From: Amycolatopsis sp. QT-25
Lineage (GTDB): Bacteria > Actinomycetota > Actinomycetes > Mycobacteriales > Pseudonocardiaceae
NCBI RefSeq assembly: GCF_029369745.1
Contig: NZ_CP120210.1
Location: forward strand, 7,564,001 to 7,628,000
Length of the DNA: 64,000 bases
Reading direction: 5' to 3'
The position numbers and the translations under genes were made by a program. This document shows positions 56,896-64,000 of the stretch, one piece after another. Numbering within the stretch: position 1 is the first letter of the stretch; every line of letters begins with the position of its first letter. The notes under the pieces were generated by a model, which was not told the origin of the DNA, ran no database searches, and saw nothing but the letters and a program-made list of their open reading frames with translations.

Positions 56896-57288
56896 ATGAA
56901 CCCCGGTGAAACGCTGCTCAGCACGTCCCGCACCTTCCGGTTGTGGCGATACGGCGCCGGACACTCGCAGTTGATCCTCCGGTCCGGGTTCAGGCCGGAA
57001 ACCGGCCCTGTCGAACTTCTCTTCGAAGGTGTCCGATCAGTGCGCTTCGACCACCTTCACTTTCCCGAGCTGACCGTGTGGAGAGACGAAGACGAAGTCA
57101 TCGAAAACGAGAAGTACCGCATGTACGACCTGCGGATCGAGCTGAGGTCCCCGAAGCACACGGGCGTGATCACCGCCGGTCGCTTGAGCTACATCGACGG
57201 GACCTACTCCGACGGCACGATCGAATGGTGCGTGACGGCCCCTCGCGGCGAAGCGATCGGCGCCGGAGACCGGCCCACCTGCGAGTGA
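56896..57288 (+). CDS. Hypothetical beta-rich protein
   Basis: 130 residues from ATG 56896. Alternating beta pattern (FRLWRYGAGHSQLILRSG; VELLFEGVRSVRFDHLHFPE; GVITAGRLSYIDGTYSDGTI) with an acidic linker. It has no signal or membrane segment. It resembles immunity-like or DUF small proteins in composition, but I do not recognise the family. It is 18 bp before dusB on the same strand. Confidence 0.7.
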   Translation: MNPGETLLSTSRTFRLWRYGAGHSQLILRSGFRPETGPVELLFEGVRSVRFDHLHFPELTVWRDEDEVIENEKYRMYDLRIELRSPKHTGVITAGRLSYIDGTYSDGTIEWCVTAPRGEAIGAGDRPTCE

Positions 57289-57306
57289 CAGACACCACAG
57301 GCGACA

Positions 57307-58452
57307 ATGGAGGACGTGACAGCCACCCTGAGCAAGCCCAGCCTGAAGATCGGCCCCTACGAGGTCGATCCGCCGGTCGTGCTCGCTCCCATGGCGGGCA
57401 TCACCAATGTCGCGTTCCGGCAGCTGTGCCAGGAGTACGGCGCGGGCATCTACGTCTGCGAGATGATCACCGCCCGCGCGGTGGTCGAACGCCACCCCGG
57501 CACCATGCACATGATGACCTTCGGCGAGCACGAAAAGCCCAGGTCCATGCAGCTGTACGGGGTCGACCCCAAGACCATGGCCGAGGCCGTCCGCATCATC
57601 ACCGGGGAGGGGCTCGCCGACCACATCGACAGCAACTTCGGCTGCCCGGTGGCGAAGGTGACGCGCAAGGGCGGCGGCGCGGCGTTGCCGTTCAAGCGCA
57701 AGCTGTTCGCCGACATCGTGCGGGAGTCGGCGAAGGCGGCGGCCGAGGCGGGAGTGCCGTTCACGGTCAAGTTCCGGGTGGGCATCGACGACGACCACCT
57801 CACGTACCTCGACGCCGGGCGGATCGCCGAGGCGGAGGGCGCGGCGGCGGTCAGCCTGCACGCGCGCACCGCCGCGCAGCGCTACTCCGGCCAGGCCGAC
57901 TGGACGAAGATCGCGGCGCTCAAGGAAGCCGTCACCACTGTCCCGGTGCTCGGCAACGGCGACATCTTCTCCGCCGAGGACGCGCTGCGCATGGTCGACG
58001 AGACCGGCTGCGACGGTGTCGTGGTCGGACGCGGCTGCCTGGGCAGGCCGTGGTTGTTCGGCGAACTGGAAGCCGCCTTCGCCGGGCGTCCGCAGCCGAC
58101 GCCGCCGAATCTCGGCGGGGTGGCGAAGGTGCTGCGCCGCCACACGGAACTGCTCGTCGAACACGACGGCCACGACAAGGCGATGCGTGACATCCGGAAG
58201 CACATGGCTTGGTACTTCATGGGTTTTCCGGTCGGCTCCGAACTTCGCCGCGGCTTCGCCATGCTGTCCAGCATGGACGAACTCGACGATCTCATCGCCA
58301 AGCTCGACCACGACGCCCCGTTCCCCAGCGCCGCCACCGGGCCGCGCGGGCGGCAGGGTTCGCCGGGCAAGGTCACGCTGCCGCACGGCTGGCTCGACGA
58401 TCCGGACGACGACTGCGTCCCCGAAGCCGAGGACATGCACTCGGGCGGCTGA
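57307..58452 (+). CDS. dusB: tRNA dihydrouridine synthase (DusB)
   Basis: 381 residues from ATG 57307. TIM barrel with LAPMAGITNVAFRQLCQEYG, MQLYGVDPKTM, the catalytic Cys in NFGCPVAKVTRKGGGAAL, VKFRVGIDD, SLHARTAAQRYSG and GNGDIFS, VGRGCLGRPW flavin-binding loop. Reduces uridines in tRNA using FMN and NADPH. C-terminal tail is Pro/Gly-rich. A hydrolase gene follows by 22 bp. Confidence 0.96.
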   Translation: MEDVTATLSKPSLKIGPYEVDPPVVLAPMAGITNVAFRQLCQEYGAGIYVCEMITARAVVERHPGTMHMMTFGEHEKPRSMQLYGVDPKTMAEAVRIITGEGLADHIDSNFGCPVAKVTRKGGGAALPFKRKLFADIVRESAKAAAEAGVPFTVKFRVGIDDDHLTYLDAGRIAEAEGAAAVSLHARTAAQRYSGQADWTKIAALKEAVTTVPVLGNGDIFSAEDALRMVDETGCDGVVVGRGCLGRPWLFGELEAAFAGRPQPTPPNLGGVAKVLRRHTELLVEHDGHDKAMRDIRKHMAWYFMGFPVGSELRRGFAMLSSMDELDDLIAKLDHDAPFPSAATGPRGRQGSPGKVTLPHGWLDDPDDDCVPEAEDMHSGG

Positions 58453-58474
58453 CCGTCCCCGTAAAGTCGGCGTC

Positions 58475-59308
58475 GTGATCGAGCAGCTGACCATTCCCAC
58501 CGACGCCGGTTCCTTCGACGCCATCGCGGCGGGCCCCGAAGACGGTCGCCCCGTCCTGTTGCTGCACGGGTTCCCCGAGGCCGCGGTGGAATGGGAGCAC
58601 CAGGTCGCGACGCTCGGTGTGCTCGGCTATCGCGCGGTGGCACCGGATCAGCGCGGTTACTCACCGGGCGTCCGGCCGGAACAGGCGTCCGAGTACACCA
58701 TCGACTGCCTCGTCGGTGACGTCATCGCGATCGCGGATCGCTTGGGGTGGAACGAATTCGATCTCGTCGGGCACGATTGGGGCGGCGCTGTCGCGTGGTG
58801 GACGGCCGACGCGCATCCCGGCAGGCTCCGCAGTCTCGCCGTGCTTTCGACACCGCATCCGGCGGCGCTGGCGGAGGCCATGAAGACCGACGAGGACCAG
58901 CACCTCCGCTCGGGGTACATGACCGAATGGCGGCAGACCCGCGTCACCGAACGACGGATGCTCGAGAACGACGCCGACGCGCTGCGCCGCATGTTCGACT
59001 GGAAGGTGCCGCCGAGCAAGGTCGACGAGTACGTCCGGCGACTGTCCGAACCGGGCGCGCTGACCGCCGCGCTCAATTGGTACCGCGCCGGCCGTCCCGG
59101 CGGGAAGATCGGGCCGATCGAGGTTCCGACGCTCTACCTCTGGAGCACCGAGGACGCCGCCTTCGGGTCGACGGCCGCGCTCGACACCGCGAACCGCGTC
59201 ACCGGCCCGTATCGCTTCGAGATGATCGAGGACGTCTCCCACTGGGTGGTGGAAGAGGCACCCGAGGCCGTCACTTCTTTGCTCGTGGAGCACCTCTCGT
59301 CCCACTAA
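58475..59308 (+). CDS. Alpha/beta hydrolase (epoxide hydrolase/haloalkane dehalogenase-like)
   Basis: 277 residues from GTG 58475. HGFPEAAVEWEHQVATLG oxyanion region, nucleophile elbow GHDWGGAVAWW (Asp nucleophile), cap domain, and late acid/His VSHWVVEE. The HGFPE and GHDWGG motifs place it with epoxide hydrolases. It is 22 bp after dusB and may share its transcript. Substrate unknown. Confidence 0.88.
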   Translation: MIEQLTIPTDAGSFDAIAAGPEDGRPVLLLHGFPEAAVEWEHQVATLGVLGYRAVAPDQRGYSPGVRPEQASEYTIDCLVGDVIAIADRLGWNEFDLVGHDWGGAVAWWTADAHPGRLRSLAVLSTPHPAALAEAMKTDEDQHLRSGYMTEWRQTRVTERRMLENDADALRRMFDWKVPPSKVDEYVRRLSEPGALTAALNWYRAGRPGGKIGPIEVPTLYLWSTEDAAFGSTAALDTANRVTGPYRFEMIEDVSHWVVEEAPEAVTSLLVEHLSSH

Positions 59309-59375
59309 CAGGGGTAACTCTGGTCGCGGTACCGGTTACAGCGAGCCTGCTGGTTCAGTGGGTCCGGTGAACCGA

Positions 59376-59978
59376 ATGACCGAAGTGGACACCGAACGCA
59401 TCGTCTACGTCACCGAGGACGGCGAACCGACCGGCGAGACCGCGCCCAAACTGGCCGCACACCACGAGCACACCCGGCTGCACCTGGCGTTCTCCTGTTA
59501 TCTGTTGCGCAGCGGCGACCAGGCCCTGCTGATCACCAGCCGCGCCGCCACCAAGAAGGTGTGGCCCCGGGTCTGGACCAACAGTGTCTGCGGGCATCCC
59601 GCACCGGGTGAGCCGATCGAGGAGGCCGTCCGGCGCCGTGCCGCCTTCGAGCTCGGCTTGCCCCGACTGAAGGGGCTTCGCTGCGTCCTGCCCGCATACC
59701 GCTACTCGACGCCACCATTCGAAGGAGTGGTCGAGAACGAGTTCTGCCCGGTCTTCGTCGCCTGGGTCGACGACGATCCGGAACCGCATCCGGACGAGGT
59801 CGGCGACTGGCGCTGGGTGAGCTGGAATGACTACGCACTGTTGCTGAATGACGATGTGGCTGACGTGAGTTACTGGGCGAAAGATCAGTTCACGCAGCTC
59901 AAGGACGCCGAGCCGTTTTCGGCCTTACAAAACGGCACTTCGGTGCGTGACAATGGTGCGCGACCGTCGTCCTCTTGA
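59376..59978 (+). CDS. idi: Isopentenyl-diphosphate delta-isomerase, type 1
   Basis: 200 residues from ATG 59376 (GTG 59358 or 59367 are alternatives). Nudix-fold with catalytic Cys in TNSVCGHPAPGE and catalytic Glu in VENEFCPVFVAW; RRRAAFELGL is the degraded Nudix box. It interconverts IPP and DMAPP for isoprenoid synthesis. The TGA overlaps the first codon of a possible downstream frame by TTGA, but the GGDEF start lies further on. Confidence 0.93.
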   Translation: MTEVDTERIVYVTEDGEPTGETAPKLAAHHEHTRLHLAFSCYLLRSGDQALLITSRAATKKVWPRVWTNSVCGHPAPGEPIEEAVRRRAAFELGLPRLKGLRCVLPAYRYSTPPFEGVVENEFCPVFVAWVDDDPEPHPDEVGDWRWVSWNDYALLLNDDVADVSYWAKDQFTQLKDAEPFSALQNGTSVRDNGARPSSS

Positions 59979-60052
59979 GCGATATTCGCTTTGCACCGTA
60001 CTCACACCTCAAGAGATCCCTCCTATACGACGAAAACCAATTCGTGGCGGAG

Positions 60053-60772
60053 GTGAGCGTGGCAGCCGACGACGAGGCCGCGTTCCCATCGGGCGCGCCG
60101 ACCACCGATCTGCTCAGCATCCACGAGTCGATCGCCGGGGTGCTCGCCACCCAGGGCGACTGGCGCCGTGCCTACCATCACCTCAAATCCGCCTTCGACC
60201 TCGCCCGGGCCGGCAGCCTGCGGGACACGCTGACGTCCAGTTACAACCGCCGCTACCTCGACCAGTGGCTGCACGGCCCGGCGGCCGACCATCGCGGACC
60301 GCCCGGCATCGCGATCGCGCTGGTCGACCTCGACCTGTTCAAGGGCGTCAACGACACTTTCGGGCATCTGGTCGGTGACCGGGTGCTGCGCGAAGTGGCC
60401 GACCTGCTGCAGCAGGGGTTGCCGCCCGAGGCGTTCTGCGCCCGCTACGGCGGCGAGGAGTTCGCGCTCGTCATCCCGGACGTCGACGCCGCTCGCGCCG
60501 TACGCATCGCGGACACCGCCCGGATCCGGGTCGCCCGCCATCCCTGGCGCCGGATCCGGCCCGGTCTGTCGGTGACGATCAGCGTGGGACTCTCGCACGA
60601 GAGCCGGGCGGAACCGAATCTCGCGGTGGAACCGGAACGACAGTTGCGCAGTGCCGACGCTTTGTTGTATACGGCGAAACGGGCAGGACGGAACAAAGTC
60701 GCCTATCACGACGAGGAATCTTCGCGGACGATTCCGCATCCGATCAACGCCGCGGACTCGGCCGGTGGCTAG
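60053..60772 (+). CDS. GGDEF domain protein (diguanylate cyclase-like)
   Basis: 239 residues from GTG 60053 with GCGGAG upstream; frames from TTG 59975 would add 26 residues. After a helical region the cyclase domain has TSSYNRRYLDQWL, ALVDLDLFKGVNDTFGH, the active-site ARYGGEEFALVIP (GGEEF) and ADALLYTAKRAGRN. No PAS or membrane part. The inhibitory RxxD five residues upstream of GGEEF is absent. Probably makes c-di-GMP; catalytic residues are present. Confidence 0.92.
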   Translation: MSVAADDEAAFPSGAPTTDLLSIHESIAGVLATQGDWRRAYHHLKSAFDLARAGSLRDTLTSSYNRRYLDQWLHGPAADHRGPPGIAIALVDLDLFKGVNDTFGHLVGDRVLREVADLLQQGLPPEAFCARYGGEEFALVIPDVDAARAVRIADTARIRVARHPWRRIRPGLSVTISVGLSHESRAEPNLAVEPERQLRSADALLYTAKRAGRNKVAYHDEESSRTIPHPINAADSAGG

Positions 60773-60980
60773 GCCACTCACTCGGCCAACCCTCGCACTC
60801 TGCGTAGCGGTTTCGTCCCTTTTGACGCGGCTTTGACCGCGACCGCTCACCCGATGGCATGGACCGTTCGGCGCTTCTCGGTACCTTGGGTGAAGAAAAT
60901 TCCGGGATGGTTGTCGTCACGAACCCGAGGTGTCCGTACGATAACGAAAGAGCTTCACCCGATTCGTGAAAGGAGACCGA

Positions 60981-62990
60981 GTGCCCGACGAGCACCACAA
61001 CCCGGGGACCGGTCGCCACAGCCAAACGGAAGAAAGTGCCGGCGAGCGCGGTCGCAGGGCTCGACGCCGCTCGATGGACACCCACGGCGGGATCAGCGTC
61101 TCCGACGTCGTCGCACGTCACACCGGTGAGCGCCCCATCTTCGACCCCGCCGCCGAGGCGCCCGCTCCGCGTCGTCTCCGGCAGAGCGAGCCGCCTTCCG
61201 AGCCGCCGAGACCCGGTGCGCGTGCCGCCGGGGTGGAGCCGCCCGCGCCGCGTCGGCCTCGTCCGGCCGCTCCCGCCGAAAGCCCGGCGCCCGCACCTCG
61301 CGCGGCCACTCCCGCCGTGCCGCCGACACCGACACCGCCGCCCGCCGAGAACCCGCGCCCGCCGCGCGCACGCCAGCCGCGCCGCACCTCACAGGCCGCG
61401 CCCAGCCCCGAAGCGCCGACGCAGCGCCGTCCGCCGGTGGTGAACCCGGGCGCGCAGCAGCAGCCCGCGGTCCCGGCACCCCCGCGCCGTCCCCGTCGCC
61501 CGCCGCAGCGGCCGGTGCAGCGGCCCCCGGTCGCCCCGGTCCCGCAGCCGCCGTCCCTGTCGCCCGGCGTCCCGCCGCGGTCCGAGATGGACCGGCTCAC
61601 GATGACCGACGAGCTCGAAGCGATCGACGACGCGACGATCACCAAGCGCAAGATCGACCATACGCTCGCCCGGTTCTCCGCCGCGCACGACGAACTCGAG
61701 GCCGAAGAAGCCAAGAAGCGCGAGCGCCGCGAGCGGCTCGCCTCCCGTCCCGCCGCGCTGCTGGAGCAGACCCGCACGGCACTGCAGCGCGTGGTCACCA
61801 CCACGGATTCCGAGCCTGCCGAGGCCGCCGGGGAGTCGTCGCCGCAGACCCGGCTGCAGGAGAAGAAGGAACGCAAGACCCAGCAGACGGCCAAGGCGGG
61901 ACGGATCACGGCCGCCGTCGCCGCCGCGCTCGTGTTCCTCTCCATCGGTTCGGCTTGGGGTGCCCAGACCTGGTTCGACGCGAAGTTCAACAACGTCGCC
62001 TCGCTCGACGAAGACTCGGCCGACATCCAGGACGCCGCCGGCCAGACCGGTGACGAGAACTTCCTGATGGTCGGCTCCGACACCCGTGACGGCGCGGCCG
62101 CCGAAGACGGGGTCGGCGACGCGGACGGCACCCCGGGCGCCCGTTCGGACACGGTGATGATCGCGCACGTCCCCGCCGACCGGCAGCGCGTCGTCATGGT
62201 CTCGTTCCCGCGCGACCTCGAAATCAACCGCCCCGAATGCAAGCGCTGGGACCCGGCGACGTCGTCGTACAAGGACGAGACCTCGCCGGCGCAGAAGATC
62301 GCGAAGCTGAACACGGCCTACGCGGTCGGCGGCCCGCAGTGCGTCACGAAGGTCATCCAGCAGATCACCGGCATGAAGATCAACCACTTCGTCGGGATCG
62401 ACTTCAACGGCTTCAAATCCATGGTCGACGCCGTGCAGGGCGTCACCGTGTACAACGACAAGCCGATCGACGACACCACGCTCGGCATGATCATTCCGCA
62501 GGCCGGCGAGGTCCGGATCTCCGGCGACCAGGCGCTCAACTACGTCCGGGCACGGCACGTCAAGGGCGACCGGACCTCGGACTACGGCCGGATCAAACGC
62601 CAGCAGGCCTTCCTCGGCGCGCTGCTGAAGACCGTGATGTCGAAGGACGTCATCCTGGACACCGGCAAGCTCAGCGGCTTCATCGACGCGTTCGCCAAAG
62701 CCACCTTCGGCGAGAACCTCGGCATCAAGCAGATGATGACGCTGGCGAAGTCGATGCGCGGCATGGGCTCGGACAAGGTCAAGTTCCTCACCGTGCCCAC
62801 CACCGAAGAAGCGAACAAACGCGGCAACGAGGTGTTGGTGCAGAGCAGGGCGAAGGCCGTCTTCGACGCGCTGATCAACAACACCCCGCTGGAAGAGAAG
62901 GCGCCGACGCCTCCCGCGAGCGACACGGCGGCCCCTCCGACCAGCTCCGCCAAGTCCGGCGGCGCCAAGAAGAGCACCAGCTCGGGTTGA
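60981..62990 (+). CDS. LytR-CpsA-Psr (LCP) family membrane protein
   Basis: 669 residues from GTG 60981 with AAAGGAG upstream. A long Pro/Arg-rich cytoplasmic region (1-240), coiled coil (about 255-285), then a membrane helix (AGRITAAVAAALVFLSIGSA) and the external LCP domain: FLMVGSDTRDG, ARSDTVMIAHVPADRQRVVM, SFPRDLEINRPEC, and DQALNYVRARHVKGDRTSDY. LCP enzymes attach polymers such as arabinogalactan or teichoic acids to peptidoglycan. The tail is Ser/Lys/Pro-rich. Confidence 0.92.
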   Translation: MPDEHHNPGTGRHSQTEESAGERGRRARRRSMDTHGGISVSDVVARHTGERPIFDPAAEAPAPRRLRQSEPPSEPPRPGARAAGVEPPAPRRPRPAAPAESPAPAPRAATPAVPPTPTPPPAENPRPPRARQPRRTSQAAPSPEAPTQRRPPVVNPGAQQQPAVPAPPRRPRRPPQRPVQRPPVAPVPQPPSLSPGVPPRSEMDRLTMTDELEAIDDATITKRKIDHTLARFSAAHDELEAEEAKKRERRERLASRPAALLEQTRTALQRVVTTTDSEPAEAAGESSPQTRLQEKKERKTQQTAKAGRITAAVAAALVFLSIGSAWGAQTWFDAKFNNVASLDEDSADIQDAAGQTGDENFLMVGSDTRDGAAAEDGVGDADGTPGARSDTVMIAHVPADRQRVVMVSFPRDLEINRPECKRWDPATSSYKDETSPAQKIAKLNTAYAVGGPQCVTKVIQQITGMKINHFVGIDFNGFKSMVDAVQGVTVYNDKPIDDTTLGMIIPQAGEVRISGDQALNYVRARHVKGDRTSDYGRIKRQQAFLGALLKTVMSKDVILDTGKLSGFIDAFAKATFGENLGIKQMMTLAKSMRGMGSDKVKFLTVPTTEEANKRGNEVLVQSRAKAVFDALINNTPLEEKAPTPPASDTAAPPTSSAKSGGAKKSTSSG

Positions 62991-63070
62991 GGATCATTCG
63001 TTAGTCCGGGTTCACGCCGGGTTCACTCTGGGATGCGGCTTTTGCTGCCTGTTCCCCGTAGGGTTGGGCC

Positions 63071-63733
63071 ATGCGTGAGGCTTACCATGTCGAACTCGAA
63101 CAGCTCGCCGAGAACCTAGCGAGCATGTCCCTCCAGGTCGCCGACGCGATGGAGCGGGCGACCCGGGCGTTGCTCGAGGTCGATCTCGGACTCGCCGAGC
63201 AGGTGATCAGCGACGACGCGAAGGTCGACGACGCGCGCGCCGAATGCGAGGAGCAGGCGTACGCGCTGCTGGCGCTGCAGGCACCCGTCGCGACCGACCT
63301 GCGGACCGTCCTCGCCGCGATCCACGCGGCGGAGAGCCTGGAACGAATGGGCGATCTGGCGCTGCACGTGGCCAAGGCCGCGCGCCGCCGTCACCCGGAC
63401 CCGGTCCTGCCCGAAGAGGTGAAGGCCGACTTCGCCAAGATGGGCGAGGTCGGGGTGAGCCTGGCCCGCCAGGTCGAGCAGGTCATCAAGTCCAAGGACG
63501 TCGAGGCCGCCCGCACGATCGAGTCGGACGACGACGAGGTCGACGAGATCCACAAGCACCTGTTCACCGTCATCATGGACCGGAACTGGGACCACGGCGT
63601 CGCCGCGGCCGTGGACGTCACCCTGCTGGGCCGCTTCTACGAGCGCTTCGCCGACCACGCCGTCTCGGTGGCGCGCCGGATGATCTTCGTGGTGACCGGC
63701 AAGATGCCCGGGTACGGACCGGACGAGCTGTAG
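63071..63733 (+). CDS. phoU: Phosphate transport regulator PhoU
   Basis: 220 residues from ATG 63071, two three-helix bundles. PhoU metal-binding repeats are visible: DDAKVDDARAECEEQAYALL with HAAESLERMGDLALHVAKAA, and SDDDEVDEIHKHLFTVIMDR with YERFADHAVSVARRM. PhoU links the Pst phosphate transporter to the PhoR kinase. It is followed by a strong symmetrical hairpin. Confidence 0.96.
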   Translation: MREAYHVELEQLAENLASMSLQVADAMERATRALLEVDLGLAEQVISDDAKVDDARAECEEQAYALLALQAPVATDLRTVLAAIHAAESLERMGDLALHVAKAARRRHPDPVLPEEVKADFAKMGEVGVSLARQVEQVIKSKDVEAARTIESDDDEVDEIHKHLFTVIMDRNWDHGVAAAVDVTLLGRFYERFADHAVSVARRMIFVVTGKMPGYGPDEL

Positions 63734-63752
63734 GGACTACCCATAGAGGACG

Positions 63753-63803
63753 TGAGGAAGGGGCCCTTCACCGCATGTGGCGCGGTGAAGGGCCCCTTCC
63801 TCA
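63753..63803. terminator. Perfect 22-bp stem hairpin after phoU
   Basis: Arms 63753-63774 and 63782-63803 are exact reverse complements (core GGAAGGGGCCCTTCACC) with a 7-base loop. 19 bp after the phoU stop. Strong terminator-like structure of the same type as at 34316. Confidence 0.8.
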
Positions 63804-64000
63804 TGTCAGCTCCCCCCTGCTCACGACCGCCCTGCGCGCATGTTGCCTCGGAAGCACGGGCCGACCTCGCGTGGGTCGTGAGTGGCAAAGAGGGTTGTTG
63901 AGAAGCAAGTCGAACCTGTCGTGTCGCGGGCTTGTGGTCGCTCTGTGCAGGCGGTTCGCGGGTCGCGAAGGCCTCCTTGCCACTCTCAAGGTAGGGAAGG

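Noticed and set aside
63804-64000. Small frames at the right edge
   Set aside because: 197 bp with only a 9-bp inverted repeat (GAGTGGCAA/TTGCCACTC) and no supported gene before the window ends.

Overview
This 64 kb window comes from a high-GC actinomycete chromosome. The gene content (dnaX, recR and ybaB, SRP RNA, two tRNA-Ser genes next to tadA, an LCP protein, phoU, a HelD-type helicase) together with the many small two-TM proteins, TetR and two-component regulators and GTG/TTG starts best fits the Pseudonocardiaceae, most probably Amycolatopsis. That placement is inference from gene style; no 16S rRNA gene is present. Most of the window is chromosomal core; there is no phage, integrase, transposase or CRISPR array.

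Layout. 1-6459: envelope glycan genes (DUF2304 fragment, two GT2 glycosyltransferases, a GT-C-like membrane protein, a MATE/Wzx-type flippase, all minus) with a divergent UDP-GlcNAc 2-epimerase-like gene. 6.5-12.7 kb: DNA maintenance block (recR, ybaB, dnaX) with a lipoprotein amidase, a methyltransferase, the SRP RNA and a threonine dehydratase-like gene. 12.7-18.9 kb: two two-component systems (OmpR type and NarL type), a split DUF5666-like membrane protein and a tandem P-loop kinase-like protein. 19-23 kb: a deazaflavin-type reductase divergent from a TetR gene with four palindromic operator-like sites, a second TetR gene and a 3-hydroxyacyl-CoA dehydrogenase. 23-30.3 kb: a large secreted sugar dehydrogenase with LGFP repeats, an L,D-transpeptidase, then a Ser/Thr kinase, an N6-adenine methyltransferase-like protein and a divergent PP2C phosphatase.

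30.3-34.2 kb: a tRNA-Ser(GGA) followed by a tight four-gene cassette. It encodes two small helical proteins with the same C-terminal signature, a soluble three-domain FtsK/EccC-like ATPase in which only the middle domain has Walker motifs, and a third helical protein. This is the best candidate in the window for an undescribed system.

34.4-48 kb: a secreted nuclease, a DUF305 lipoprotein, tRNA-Ser(CGA), CsbD, tadA and its partner, an M20 amidohydrolase, a heme-degrading-domain protein, a desaturase operon with two micro-proteins, a DAP-decarboxylase-like enzyme, an Lrp regulator and HelD. 48-54.4 kb: exported phosphoesterase, transporters, Cu-only SOD-like protein and a DUF2339 membrane protein. 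54.5-56.9 kb: a small decaying accessory patch, with a frameshifted cis-prenyltransferase pseudogene, an AAA/DUF4143 ATPase with a repeat array upstream of its start, and a broken antitoxin-like gene. 57-64 kb: dusB, an alpha/beta hydrolase, idi, a GGDEF protein, an LCP protein and phoU.

Convergent gene pairs are repeatedly separated by long, near-perfect hairpins, several sharing an AAGG-(G/C)CC-CCTT core, which look like a lineage-specific family of bidirectional terminators.
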